From positions 1 to 45,936 of the forward strand of contig MPMV01000035.1 in the NCBI GenBank assembly GCA_002238685.1: 45,936 nt of DNA, in the 5' to 3' direction. Shown piece after piece: positions 1 to 8,521 of the stretch. Position 1 is the stretch's first letter. Each line of letters opens with the position of its first letter. The notes under the pieces are model-generated. The model saw nothing but the letters and a program-made list of their open reading frames with translations. It was not told the origin of the DNA and made no database searches. The translations under genes and the position numbers were made by a program. Origin of the DNA: a bacterium EF100-94H03 bin56. GTDB taxonomy: Bacteria; Pseudomonadota; Alphaproteobacteria; SP197.

Positions 1-413
1 CGCACTCGCAAGAGGGCGCGGAGGAGCGCGGTGTGAGCGTGACCGCACGGGTCGGACCGGGAGCGCACGGACGGGGCCTGTCCTTGATGCTGAGCCCGCG
101 CTTGGGCGCCGGGACGGGGGCGGCGCAGGCGCTGTGGCGCGACGAGCTGCCGACGGCCGCCGGGGCCGCGGGAAGCGAGGCCGGGGCGGTCGACGCGCGG
201 ATCGGCTACGGCTTCGGGGTGGCGTCCCACGGGCTTCTGACGCCGTTTGCGGAGACGGGTCTGTCCGGCGGGGACAGCCGCCGGCTGCGGCTTGGCACCC
301 GGTTCGAGGCGACGCACACGGCGTTTGGCGTGGAGCTCTCGGGCGAGCGCCGCGAGGGCGGCGCGGGCGGGCCCGAACACGCGCTCAGGCTCGATCTCAG
401 GCTGCGGTTCTGA
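1..413 (+). CDS. C-terminal end of an outer-membrane beta-barrel (autotransporter-type) protein, 5' truncated by window edge
   Basis: The reading frame is open from base 3 to the TGA at 411-413, and the start lies outside the window. The visible 136 residues show a glycine-rich stretch (VGPGAHGRGLSLML) followed by alternating hydrophobic strands (IGYGFGV, LLTPFAET, RLRLGTRFEA, HALRLDLRLRF). The chain ends in an aromatic residue preceded by alternating Leu/Arg, the usual C-terminal beta-signal of outer-membrane barrels. The GRGLSLMLSPRLGA motif recalls autotransporter-domain proteins found in several proteobacterial symbiont genomes (from memory). Role is therefore inferred as an outer-membrane anchor domain of a larger surface protein. 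The passenger is not visible, so function is unknown. The next gene, also a cell-surface type, begins 112 bases downstream on the same strand. Confidence 0.6.
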   Translation, partial: HSQEGAEERGVSVTARVGPGAHGRGLSLMLSPRLGAGTGAAQALWRDELPTAAGAAGSEAGAVDARIGYGFGVASHGLLTPFAETGLSGGDSRRLRLGTRFEATHTAFGVELSGERREGGAGGPEHALRLDLRLRF

Positions 414-525
414 GCGCCGCCGCGGCGGTTGCCGGCGACCTCCTCCGGCCGGCGACCGCCGCGGAATGCGCATCCGACGAGACATCCCCGACGAGACACA
501 TGACAAGACAGGGAGGCTGCCTGCC

Positions 526-1576
526 ATGAACCCCCGATTGCCCCTGACCGCGGCCCTGCTGGCCGCTGCCCTGACCCTCGCCGCCTGCGGCGGCGGGGGG
601 GCCCCCACCCCCCGCGGCACCGGGGCGCCGCCCCCGCCCCCCCGCTGCCCTGCCCCGCCCCGCCGCGGGGGGGGGGGGCTCCGCGACGCCCGGCGGCATG
701 GGGACGCCGCCGCCGGGCACCGGGACGCCACCGCCGGGCACCGGGACGCCGGGCCTGTCGGACTCCGACGACCCGCGCGTCGCCCGTCTGGGCGGGCTGC
801 TCGAACGCGCCGATACGCTGTTGCAGTCGAGCTACCACGGGCGCTACTCGCTGGCCGCCGAGGGCGAGGATACGATCGCGGACAGCTTCGTCGAGGGCGT
901 GTCCTGTTCGGGTGGGCGCTGCGTTGCGGCGGACGGCACGGCGACCGCGGTGGCGGACCTGCTCGACCTCGATGCCGGCACGGATCTCGAGACCATCGAG
1001 GCGGCGCTCGACACGCGGGGCGGGTTCGACACGGCGACGACGAGCGGCAGCTTCGAGAACACGCAGACGCTGCCCGACCTCACCCTCACCGTCTCGCCGG
1101 AGGTGACGAGCTACGGGTTCTGGGGCGAGCACGGCTTCGCGGCGCTGGCGCTCGGCGCCGGGGCGCTGGCGGCGGAGATCGACGGGACGGCGTTCGCCGG
1201 CGACTTCTCGCTGGCGCAGGCGTATGTGGCGGGCGCCGCAACGGGCGCCAACCCCGCGGGCACGGGCAGCGCAACCTGGACCGGCATCGCCGAGGCGAGC
1301 CCGACGGGCGCGTTCGCGCGGCTCATGGGCACGGCGACGGTGACGATCGCGGACCTGTCGCGGCCCCGGGTGGGCGTCGCCATCGACGTGCCCGGCCACG
1401 CCATCGGCGCGCCGGGCTGGGCCGACATGGCGCTCGGCAATGGAGCGTTCACCTCCGGGACGGCGGGGACCGACTACCTCTCGGGCAACTTCCACGGGCC
1501 GGCGCACGAGGAGGCCTGGGGCGTGTTCGACACCGCCGACTATATCGGCGCCTTCGGGGCCAAGCGGACGCAGTAG
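526..1576 (+). CDS. TbpB-like (transferrin-binding-type) surface lipoprotein, reading frame interrupted at a G12 tract
   Basis: ATG at 526 opens a classic lipoprotein signal peptide: basic start, hydrophobic core (LPLTAALLAAALTLA) and lipobox LAAC. A Gly/Pro-rich linker of homopolymer runs follows. That frame does not continue into sense protein. The frame +1 relative to it, readable from about base 677, does (GMGTPPPGTG repeats, then about 285 residues to the TAG at 1574-1576). The end of the protein (GNFHGPAHEEAWGVFDT, IGAFGAKR) matches the last strands of the TbpB/HpuA-like beta-barrel fold carried by Slam-dependent surface lipoproteins. It is likely exported by Lol/Slam-type routes and exposed outside; the ligand cannot be told. 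The break may be a sequencing error, a dead gene or phase variation at the G tract. An in-frame downstream ATG at 698 gives an unlipidated product. Confidence 0.6.
667..678 (+). repeat. G12 homopolymer at the frame switch of the surface lipoprotein gene
   Basis: Twelve consecutive G bases lie in the linker between lipobox and barrel of the TbpB-like gene. Further G8, C6 and C7 runs sit within the 90 bases upstream. The signal peptide is in one frame and the barrel in the next, so a change of one base in a tract such as this would restore or break the whole protein. Such tracts are typical slipped-strand contingency sites, and equally typical places for indel errors. Confidence 0.75.
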
Positions 1577-1597
1577 ACAGCCGCCGCCCCGCATGGC

Positions 1598-1835
1598 GCC
1601 CGTGCAGCCGCGCCGGGCGGCACCGCGCGCGGGCCGGTCTTCGCGTCGCGGAGCCGGATCGCGTCTTCGCCGATATCGCGCCAGCGCGGGTCGAGCACTT
1701 CGCTGCGGTGGCATCCGGTGAGCGCCAGCAGCCGGATTGCGGCGACGGTCTCGGGCCGGCGCGCTTTCTGTGCGTCAAGCGCCCGCCCGAGCCGGGCGCT
1801 GGCGGGAAAGGCACCATCGGTGCGTCGGGTGTGGG
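1598..1835 (-). pseudogene. remnant of a tyrosine-type site-specific integrase
   Basis: On the minus strand one frame reads a segment of a phage-type integrase catalytic core. It includes TDGAFPASARLGRALDA, AIRLLALTGCHRSEVLD and WRDIGEDAIRLRDAKTG. The second string matches the conserved box around the first catalytic Arg (ALTGxRxSE). Here that Arg position is His (TGCHRSE), although an Arg follows it. The remaining catalytic residues (HxxR, Tyr) are absent because the similarity stops abruptly near base 1598, against the 3' end of the lipoprotein gene. No start codon or upstream N-terminal domain is found. This is a decayed scrap of an integrated element and is not expected to be active. Confidence 0.6.
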
Positions 1836-1845
1836 CACAAGGGTG

Positions 1846-2256
1846 CGCTGTTGAAGAGGAGTGACTCTCTCCCCCGGTCTGTTCGATAATCGCTCGTGGA
1901 ATGTTCCGATTTGTCTCTGAATCCCGAGCGACCCTGGCCGCTCTTGAGGCGTTCTGTCATTGTTCGGCGACGTTGATCTCGGATTCAGAATGTGACACTG
2001 AACCTGTTCATGTGTCGCCGAAGTGTGTCAGGATGGGTGTGAACTGCATGTTGCCAAGGTGCCGAAGAGCCCGTGGCAGTCTTCATGAGGGGTGCCCTCG
2101 GATGCACGACGGAGTATTGGGAACGGCGAAATTCGGGGCCGCTGACGGTGGAGTAATGCGCAAGGGAAACTCCATGCGAGAATCGCACCTGGGTGCGTTT
2201 CACACATCCGGGATCCCCGATCCGGATGACCTGTCGGTCTGTGTGGAAGAAGAGAT
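1846..2256. other. intergenic, no gene recognised
   Basis: About 410 bases of lower GC than the flanks. Short ORFs exist on both strands but none has a convincing ribosome site, codon bias or recognisable motif. The last part holds the ribosome binding site (GAAGAAGAG, 2246-2254) of the next gene. Confidence 0.5.
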
Positions 2257-2766
2257 TTGACCTTCCAAGAGCCGACAAGGATTCCTGGTGCCTATCTCGA
2301 TCACTATCCGAGAGCGCGCGAGATCGATCCGGAGGGGGCGGCGAACCACGTCACGCACACCACCTTCGGAGACCCGTTGGCCAATGCCATGATTGCTGAT
2401 CTCGAGGCGCTTGGAGCCGAAAGGTCTACGAAGCTGATTGAGCGTTGCATGCGCGGAAAGGGAGGCAAAGCACTTCGAAGCGCGCCGGCATCCGTCAGGG
2501 ATTGTTTCGAACACTGTGCCGAACCGCCGGCATGGCTCGATCTGCGCGGGCTTTTGCCCGGCTGCCGGATGTTCCGCCGGAATGTTCCACTGGTCCTCGC
2601 AGGTATGCTGAGCCGGATCAAGCGGTTGGCGGAGAAGCTGAATCCCCGTCATTCCCGGCCTGTCGAGGACGTCACCAGAAGTCTTGACGTGTCGATGTAC
2701 GACGAGGGGGGGATCAGCTACCATTTGCCCGACAACCCCCATGCCGGGCTGTCGTCCAAATGGTAG
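2257..2766 (+). CDS. internally deleted MpaB-like (DUF2236) oxygenase paralogue
   Basis: TTG start at 2257 with a purine-rich GAAGAAGAG just upstream. An in-frame TGA at 2227 rules out an earlier start. The 169-residue product aligns at both ends with the full-length MpaB-like protein encoded at 23788-24954 (388 residues). Residues about 28-113 (HTTFGDP, NAMIADLEALG, APASVRDCFE, AWLDLRGLLPG) match the N-terminal part, and residues about 115-169 (RLAEKLNP, VSMYDEGGISYHLPD, LSSKW) match the C-terminal end. Roughly 220 central residues are missing in frame, including every His that could bind heme or metal. The product cannot be an active oxygenase of this family. It may be a dead gene that kept its frame. 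The RND exporter follows after 49 bases. Confidence 0.7.
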   Translation: MTFQEPTRIPGAYLDHYPRAREIDPEGAANHVTHTTFGDPLANAMIADLEALGAERSTKLIERCMRGKGGKALRSAPASVRDCFEHCAEPPAWLDLRGLLPGCRMFRRNVPLVLAGMLSRIKRLAEKLNPRHSRPVEDVTRSLDVSMYDEGGISYHLPDNPHAGLSSKW

Positions 2767-2815
2767 CACCCGTGCAGTGTCGACCGCACCCCGACGTCAT
2801 GCGATTGGTCCCGTG

Positions 2816-5104
2816 ATGACAGGCATCGTCGAGTCCTTCATCGAAACGATCCTGCGTCGCCGGTGGCTGGTTCTTGCCCTGGCGGCGCTGGTCATGATGG
2901 CGCTGACCGCCGGCGTCGGTTTCGTTGGCGTGACCAACGACTACCGCAGCCTGTTCGACGAAGACAATCCACAGCTTGCGTCACTGGATGAGCTTGAGGC
3001 GACCTTCGGCTCGTCCAACAGGGCGCTGATTGCCGTCGCTCCGCGGAACGGCTCCGTATTCACCCGGGCAACGCTGGGAGCTCTTGAGGACCTCACCGAG
3101 GCGGCGTGGCAGACACCTTATTCCATGCGGGTCGACTCGCTTTCCAACCATTCCCACAGTCAGGCCGACGGTGACGAACTGATTGTCCAGCCGCTGGTCG
3201 ATGATGCGGATGCCTTGACGGACGCTGATCTCGAATGGATCCGGGAGGTCGCGCTGAACACACCCGAGATCGCCGGGCGTCTGGTGTCGCACGACGGAGA
3301 GGTTGCCGGGCTTGTGATCGACTTTGCCCTGCCGGACAACCCGGATGCGGCGGTGTTCGAGATCACCAACCATCTCGATCACCTTCTCGAAAGGGCTCGC
3401 GCCGGCAATCCGGACATCTCCTACTACCTGACCGGGGATGTGCCGTTGACCCGTGCCTTCGCCGACGCCACCAGGGATGACACGGAGACCCTGGTCCCGA
3501 TCGTGTTTGCCATTATCGCAGGCGTGGCGGCCATCCTCTTGCGATCCCTCATGGGGACGGCGGCGATCGTCGCCGTGCTGATTTTCACGGTCAACACGAC
3601 CGTGGGCTTCGCCGGCTGGCTTGGAACCGTGTTCAACCCCGCGAATTCCGGCGTGCCGATCATCGTCATGACGGTGGCGGTTGCCCACTCGGTCCACATC
3701 GTCGAGAAGGCGCTGGCGGGTATCGGCAGGGGCCTGGACCGGAAGTCCGCGATCGCCGAATCGATCCGGGTCAATGCATGGCCGGTGTTCCTGACTTCGC
3801 TCACGACCGTAATCGGGTTCCTGAGCCTGAATGCATCCGACTCACCGCCGTTCCGCGTTCTCGGAAACCTTGTGGCCTTTGGCGTGTTCTGCGCTCTCGT
3901 CTATTCCATGACGGTGCTGCCCGCCGTGCTGTCCGTCCTGCCGTTGAGGGCGCGCCCGGGTCGCGCCCGGATGTCTGGTTTCTTCGATCGCCTTGGTGAT
4001 TTCGTGGTTGCCCGGCGGACGGTGCTGCTGTGGAGTTCCGTGGTCGTCGCCGCCGTGCTGATCACGGGTGTCCCCAGGCTCGAGTTGACCGACAACTGGA
4101 CCAGCTATCTGAGCGAGCGATACCAGTTCCGGAAAGACACGGATTTCGTGATCGAAAATCTGACCGGCATCGAAACCCTGGAGTACACGCTCCACTCGGG
4201 CCGCGACGGAGGCATCACCGAACCCGCCTATCTGGGGAATGTCGAAGCGTTCGCCGATTGGTTCCGCAAACAGCCCGAAGTTCTCCACGTTCAGGCCTTT
4301 CCCGACATCATGAAACGCCTGAACAAGAACATGCACGCAGACGATCCTGATTACTACAGCCTGCCGGACGATCCGGAACTGTCAGCGCAGTACCTGTTGC
4401 TCTATGAACTGTCTCTTCCGTTCGGAAGAGATCTGAACAACCGGATCAATATTGCCAAGTCGGCCACGCGGATGACCGTTGTACTGCGCAGCCTCACATC
4501 GCAGGCGCAGCGGGAACTCGATGCGCGCGCCCAGGAGTGGATCCGGGGCAGCGCACCCGGCCTTGCTTCCGAAGCATCGGGCGTCAGTATCATCTTCGCT
4601 CACCTGTCGCAGCGTAACATCGTGAGCATGCTGACCGGCACCATCATCGCCATGGCTCTGATTTCGCTGATCCTGGTGTTCATCTTCCGGAGCGTGCGGG
4701 TCGGGCTCGTGAGCGTCGTGCCGAACTTCATTCCCGCCGCGATGAGCCTCGGTCTCTGGGGATTCCTGGTCGGCAATGTCGGACTTGCCGGCTCAGTGAT
4801 GACTGCGATCGCCTTCGGCATCGTCGTTGACGATACGATCCATTTCCTTACCAAGTATCACCGGGCTCGCCACGATGGACTGGACGCCCAGGAGGCGGTG
4901 CGCACCGCCTTCCGCACCGTTGGCCATGCGCTGTTGACCACCACTGTTGTGCTCGTCCTGGGATTCCTGGTGTTTGCCTCGTCCGGGTTTGAGGTGAGTT
5001 GGGCTCTCGGTCTTCTGGTTTCGCTCACGATTTCCTTTGCGCTGCTGGCCGACTTCCTGTTCCTTCCGCCCCTCCTGATGCTTCTCGACCGAAAGAAGAC
5101 CTGA
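2816..5104 (+). CDS. RND superfamily exporter (MMPL / HpnN-like)
   Basis: The 762-residue protein has the two-fold RND layout. An N-terminal membrane segment (about 12-35) is followed by a large periplasmic loop and a bundle of five segments (about 225-370). A second N-terminal-type segment lies at about 400-420, then a second loop and a last bundle (about 605-755). The second bundle carries the charged pair AFGIVVDDTIHFLTKYHRAR, a conserved proton-relay motif of this family; the first half has the weaker VAVAHSVHIVEKA. The family exports lipids, hopanoids or other hydrophobic compounds with the proton gradient; the substrate here cannot be read. ATG at 2816, directly after an in-frame GTG, is chosen because it begins just before the first membrane helix. 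No adaptor or outer-membrane partner is adjacent. Confidence 0.85.
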   Translation: MTGIVESFIETILRRRWLVLALAALVMMALTAGVGFVGVTNDYRSLFDEDNPQLASLDELEATFGSSNRALIAVAPRNGSVFTRATLGALEDLTEAAWQTPYSMRVDSLSNHSHSQADGDELIVQPLVDDADALTDADLEWIREVALNTPEIAGRLVSHDGEVAGLVIDFALPDNPDAAVFEITNHLDHLLERARAGNPDISYYLTGDVPLTRAFADATRDDTETLVPIVFAIIAGVAAILLRSLMGTAAIVAVLIFTVNTTVGFAGWLGTVFNPANSGVPIIVMTVAVAHSVHIVEKALAGIGRGLDRKSAIAESIRVNAWPVFLTSLTTVIGFLSLNASDSPPFRVLGNLVAFGVFCALVYSMTVLPAVLSVLPLRARPGRARMSGFFDRLGDFVVARRTVLLWSSVVVAAVLITGVPRLELTDNWTSYLSERYQFRKDTDFVIENLTGIETLEYTLHSGRDGGITEPAYLGNVEAFADWFRKQPEVLHVQAFPDIMKRLNKNMHADDPDYYSLPDDPELSAQYLLLYELSLPFGRDLNNRINIAKSATRMTVVLRSLTSQAQRELDARAQEWIRGSAPGLASEASGVSIIFAHLSQRNIVSMLTGTIIAMALISLILVFIFRSVRVGLVSVVPNFIPAAMSLGLWGFLVGNVGLAGSVMTAIAFGIVVDDTIHFLTKYHRARHDGLDAQEAVRTAFRTVGHALLTTTVVLVLGFLVFASSGFEVSWALGLLVSLTISFALLADFLFLPPLLMLLDRKKT

Positions 5105-5888
5105 TCCCGGTTTGCAGGTTCGAACACGCAACCGCCTGCCGGGTCACAAATCCTGTGATGCGTCGGCGGGCCTGCTTCGCCGGAATCGTCTCTGTTGGGC
5201 GCTGCGCACTCGTTCGTCGGGTCGTTCATGTGCGCCCGGCCATTGCGGGACGGTAAAGCTGATGCCGCGAAGGCCCTGCGAACGGCATGAGCATGGATCT
5301 GGCGCACCGGCTCGCAGTCCGGTCTGGCAAGGCTTCACCAGATGCTCGACCTCGAGCATGCAGGCGAACCGCACAATGTCTGCCGATGTTCCCGTACCTC
5401 ACTGCGACGCCAGGTCGACCGGGTGATCAGGACGCCCAGGATACGAACGGTGGCCGCCGGCAACTTGCGCCGTGATGTATCGGGAGCGCGGGACATTTCC
5501 CGAACAATCCGGCATCGGGAGGCATGGCTTTCCACGGTTCTCTCTTCATCAGCGGTCGTGCAGCGCGGATGTTGCTGACGGAAGAGGGGGTTGAGCGCAC
5601 TCGAGGATTCCCAACCACGTCCGGTGGCGGCGATCAGGTTCTCAGTGTCCGCAAAACCCGGAGACACCGGCCACTCCATGGTGCAGTGGAGCGACCTCGG
5701 GTCGACGTGGCCAACACCTCCCGCGCCCGTGCCTTCCATGGCATCTCGCAGGGTGTGTTCGCTCTCTCCTGAGCCATGCCATGGTCGTGCCCGGTTTCGA
5801 GAGCCGTCTTCACCGGTATCGAAGGCGGCGGGCAACCGGCGCCCGGCCCCGATCATCACTCTCTACTTGCCGTGGTCCAAGACCGGAT
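5105..5888. other. 784-base intergenic region without a supported gene
   Basis: Several short ORFs occur on both strands, but their translations are Arg/Ser/Pro rich, without hydrophobic cores or known motifs, and have no good ribosome sites. No tRNA, tmRNA or RNase P signature was seen. It separates the plus-strand exporter from the convergent minus-strand symporter. Confidence 0.45.
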
Positions 5889-5917
5889 GGTGCCGGTGCC
5901 ACGAAGGCACCGGCACC
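5889..5917 (-). terminator. hairpin terminator downstream of the AGCS symporter gene
   Basis: A perfect 12-bp inverted repeat, GGTGCCGGTGCC / GGCACCGGCACC, is separated by a 5-base loop (5901-5905). It begins 12 bases past the stop codon of the minus-strand symporter gene. There is no run of T after it, so it may act as a stem-type or Rho-assisted terminator. Confidence 0.6.
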
Positions 5918-5929
5918 GGGTGACAGGTA

Positions 5930-7339
5930 TCAGGACGAGATACCCTTCGATGGACGGGGACTGCCCAGAGGCGTGCCTATGTCCTCGAAGTAGTCCCGGG
6001 TGACCTTGAACACCATTGGCGCAAGCAACAGCAGTCCGATCAGGTTCGGTATCGCCATCAATCCGTTCAGCGTGTCCGACAGGTTCCAGACAAGGTCGAC
6101 CTTGACGTTGGCAAAGGCCAGGGCCGCCAGTACCCAGAGACCTCGGTAGAAGATCAGGCTCTTCTCCGTGAACAGGTACTGCCAGCAGCGCTCACCGTAG
6201 TAGGACCAGCCAAGAATGGTGGTGAAGGCGAACACCGCGAGGGCAATGGTGACGATGTACTGCCCGCCGGCAAGGGACACCTCGAAACCGGTCGATGTCA
6301 GCACGGCACCGGTGAGGCCTGCGCCGTCTTCACCCGTCATCACCCATGCGCCAGAGGTCAGGATCACGAGCGCGGTGATCGTGCACACCACGAGGGTGTC
6401 GATGAACGTGCCGAGCATGGCGATCACGCCCTGGCGAACCGGGCTGTTTGTCTGTGCCGCCGCATGTGCGATGGCGGCAGAACCAAGGCCGGATTCGTTG
6501 GAGAACACGCCACGGGCGACACCGAAGCGAATGGCTGCGGCCACCGCGGCTCCGGCAAATCCGCCTGTCGCGGCGGCAGGTGTGAAGGCGTAGGTGAAGA
6601 TCATCCCGATGGCATCGGGAATGGCCGTGATGTTGATCGCCAGGATCACCAGCGCAGCACCCATGTAGAGCACGATCATCGCCGGCACCAGTTTGCCGGC
6701 GACCTCGCCGATCCGCCGGATGCCGCCGATGATGACGATGCCGACAAGCACGGCGACGACCACGCCCGTCACCCAGGTTGGCACACCGAAACTGTTGATG
6801 AGAGCACTGGCCATGGAGTTGACCTGCACGGCGTTGCCGATACCGAAGGCGGCCACCGCGCCGAAGATGGCAAAGGCGATGCCGAGCCACTTGCCTAGTT
6901 CGGGCGCAAACTCCCCGACCCCGTTGCGCAGGTAGTACATCGGTCCGCCGACGTACTTTCCGGTGGCGTCGACCTCCCGGTAGGTCACTGCGCAGACGGC
7001 CTCGGCATACTTCGTCGCCATGCCGAAGAGGGCGATCAGCCACATGTAGAAGATGGCGCCCGGGCCGCCGAGGGCAATGGCGGTGGCAACACCGGCGATG
7101 TTTCCGGTTCCCACGGTTGCCGAAAGCGCTGTCATCAGCGCGTTGAAGGGCTTGACTTCACCCTCACCGACGGCACCTCCCTTGTCGAAGAGAAGGCGGA
7201 ATCCGTATCCCACCTTGCGCCAGGGCATGAACAACAGACCGACGGTGAGCAGCACGCCCGTGACCCCCAGCGCCCCCAGCATTGGCGGCCCCCAGGCGAA
7301 GGCGTTGATCGAATTGATAATCGAATTGAGACTGTCCAT
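5930..7339 (-). CDS. sodium:alanine/glycine symporter, AGCS family
   Basis: The 469-residue membrane protein is of usual family length, with about 11 predicted helices. Conserved AGCS strings include ALSATVGTGNIAGVATAI (about 70-88), which forms the sodium/substrate site, GGPGAIFYMWLIALFGMATKYAE, YVGGPMYYL, GVFSNESGLGSAAIAHAAA (about 282-300) and GWSYYGERCWQYLF. The family brings in alanine, glycine or related small neutral amino acids with Na+. Start ATG at 7339 is preceded by GGGGGAACGGGAG. A strong hairpin follows the stop. No glycine riboswitch was found in the short leader. The next gene upstream on the same strand ends 133 bases away, so it probably has its own promoter. Confidence 0.9.
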   Translation of the reverse strand: MDSLNSIINSINAFAWGPPMLGALGVTGVLLTVGLLFMPWRKVGYGFRLLFDKGGAVGEGEVKPFNALMTALSATVGTGNIAGVATAIALGGPGAIFYMWLIALFGMATKYAEAVCAVTYREVDATGKYVGGPMYYLRNGVGEFAPELGKWLGIAFAIFGAVAAFGIGNAVQVNSMASALINSFGVPTWVTGVVVAVLVGIVIIGGIRRIGEVAGKLVPAMIVLYMGAALVILAINITAIPDAIGMIFTYAFTPAAATGGFAGAAVAAAIRFGVARGVFSNESGLGSAAIAHAAAQTNSPVRQGVIAMLGTFIDTLVVCTITALVILTSGAWVMTGEDGAGLTGAVLTSTGFEVSLAGGQYIVTIALAVFAFTTILGWSYYGERCWQYLFTEKSLIFYRGLWVLAALAFANVKVDLVWNLSDTLNGLMAIPNLIGLLLLAPMVFKVTRDYFEDIGTPLGSPRPSKGISS

Positions 7340-7472
7340 CGTGTTCTCCCGTTCCCCCTCGTTTCATCGGAACCGTTGGCCAAAGCGTTGAAGGGGAATT
7401 GATTTTGGATTGCACGGTATCTGACAGGGAACCTTGCGTCCAAGCAGCGTCACCCGGGAGGCGTGTGATCTG

Positions 7473-7817
7473 TCAACAGGGCGCGGCAAGCGCCGATCGC
7501 GTGGCGGTGGAGAATCCCACCAGCACGCGATTTCCGGAGACGAACAGCGGTCGTTTCATGACCGTGGGCCAGGTCCTGATGAGTACGGCGGCCCGGGCTT
7601 CGTCGAGATTCCGTCTATCCTGTTCCGGCAGTTTGCGCCACGTGGTGCCGCGCCGGTTGATCAGCGCCTCATGACCGCATGCGGCAATCCATGACTCGAC
7701 GTCACCGAATCCATCCTTGCGGACATCGTGGAACCTGTGTGCAATCTCCTGCTCCACAAGCCAGGCAAGCGCCCGCCGGCAGGTATCGCAGTTCTTCAGG
7801 CCGTAGACGCTGATCAC
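7473..7817 (-). CDS. YffB/Spx-type ArsC-fold protein
   Basis: The 114-residue product begins ISVYGLKNCDTCRRALAWL, the thioredoxin-like first strand and helix of the ArsC/Spx/YffB family. Its CDTC motif sits at residues 9-12. RGTTWRKL and the basic KRPLFVSGNRVLVGF follow, both usual for YffB-like members. Start GTG at 7817 overlaps the stop of the upstream gene (GTGA), so translation is coupled. YffB proteins are small thiol-dependent proteins of unclear role; true arsenate reduction is not implied, as no other ars gene is nearby. It is the third gene of a redox-flavoured operon with the unknown protein (7814-8512) and the YfcG-type GST. Confidence 0.8.
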   Translation of the reverse strand: MISVYGLKNCDTCRRALAWLVEQEIAHRFHDVRKDGFGDVESWIAACGHEALINRRGTTWRKLPEQDRRNLDEARAAVLIRTWPTVMKRPLFVSGNRVLVGFSTATRSALAAPC

Positions 7818-8512
7818 GGGGCGGCCCCGCCCGGAAACGCCGGATCGGCAACGGGAATGTGCAGTGTCAGGCACGGCAGCCAGCCGGCGGGTACGGGAAT
7901 GCGGTCGTCGTGCGTGGAGCCATCGATGAGGTCGGCAAGAAGATGGGTGTGCGGACCCTCGGGAGTCACCGAGGTCGCGATGGGGCCGGTGACGGTGATC
8001 TCGGCCAGCCGCGAACGGAACAGACGGGACGGGCCTGCCTCGACGATCCCTGCAAGTGCCGGATGATGGGTGCCCACAAGTCGTTCGCCCTCTGCCCGGG
8101 TGAGGGTGAGGAGAAGTGAGGGGGCGTCCACGATGATGAGGGCATCCACGGTGGTGGCGCCGGCTCCGATATCGAAGAGAGCGGCGTGACCCCGGGAGCC
8201 GGCATGCCGGAGCACCCTGTGACAGGCCATCCGTGCCGTCTCCTCTTCAAGGCAGAACAGATATCCGCGGTTCCGGCCGGCGATGTCGTAGGGGATGCTG
8301 AGGATGCGGTCGGTCGGCATGATCTCGATACTGCCGCCCGGACATGTGCCGGTCATGATCCCTTCCGCCACATGCCAGGCAACAGGTTCATCGCCGGGAG
8401 CGTGAAACTCCGCGATCACACCGCTCACACCGACACTGAACGACACGCCGGGTCTTGATCGCCAGAAGCACAGGAGTGAAACAAACTCCTTCCTGTCGAG
8501 GAGGGCCGTCAT
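7814..8512 (-). CDS. uncharacterised 232-residue protein in a redox operon
   Basis: Not recognised with certainty. The protein appears soluble: no signal peptide or membrane helix, mixed alpha/beta composition. It has a conserved-looking start (SVGVSGVIAEFHAPGDE) and an acidic middle (YLFCLEEETARMACHRVLRHAG). A later stretch, HAALFDIGAGATTVDALIIVDAP, could be a nucleotide- or ligand-binding loop. Cysteines fall at about residues 16, 54, 92, 102 and 216, with no CxxC. It starts 9 bases after the GST stop and its own stop overlaps the YffB-like start by 4 bases. All three genes must therefore be co-transcribed, and the neighbours suggest a thiol-related role. That is inference from context only. 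Confidence 0.7.
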   Translation of the reverse strand: MTALLDRKEFVSLLCFWRSRPGVSFSVGVSGVIAEFHAPGDEPVAWHVAEGIMTGTCPGGSIEIMPTDRILSIPYDIAGRNRGYLFCLEEETARMACHRVLRHAGSRGHAALFDIGAGATTVDALIIVDAPSLLLTLTRAEGERLVGTHHPALAGIVEAGPSRLFRSRLAEITVTGPIATSVTPEGPHTHLLADLIDGSTHDDRIPVPAGWLPCLTLHIPVADPAFPGGAAP

Positions 8513-8521
8513 GGACGGATT

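Noticed and set aside
206..1714. 502-codon open frame on the minus strand
   Set aside because: Arg/Gly/Ala-rich shadow of the lipoprotein and barrel genes; no domain or start signal.
5335..5859. 174-codon minus-strand frame between the exporter and the symporter
   Set aside because: Arg/Ser-rich composition without hydrophobic core, motif or ribosome site.
7340..7472. possible glycine riboswitch before the AGCS symporter
   Set aside because: AGCS genes often have one, but neither of the conserved GGAGAG-type aptamer cores was found in the 133-base leader.
7473..7817. arsenate resistance role for the ArsC-like protein
   Set aside because: The start CDTC and general pattern fit YffB/Spx-like proteins; no arsR, acr3 or arsB nearby and context is a thiol-redox operon.
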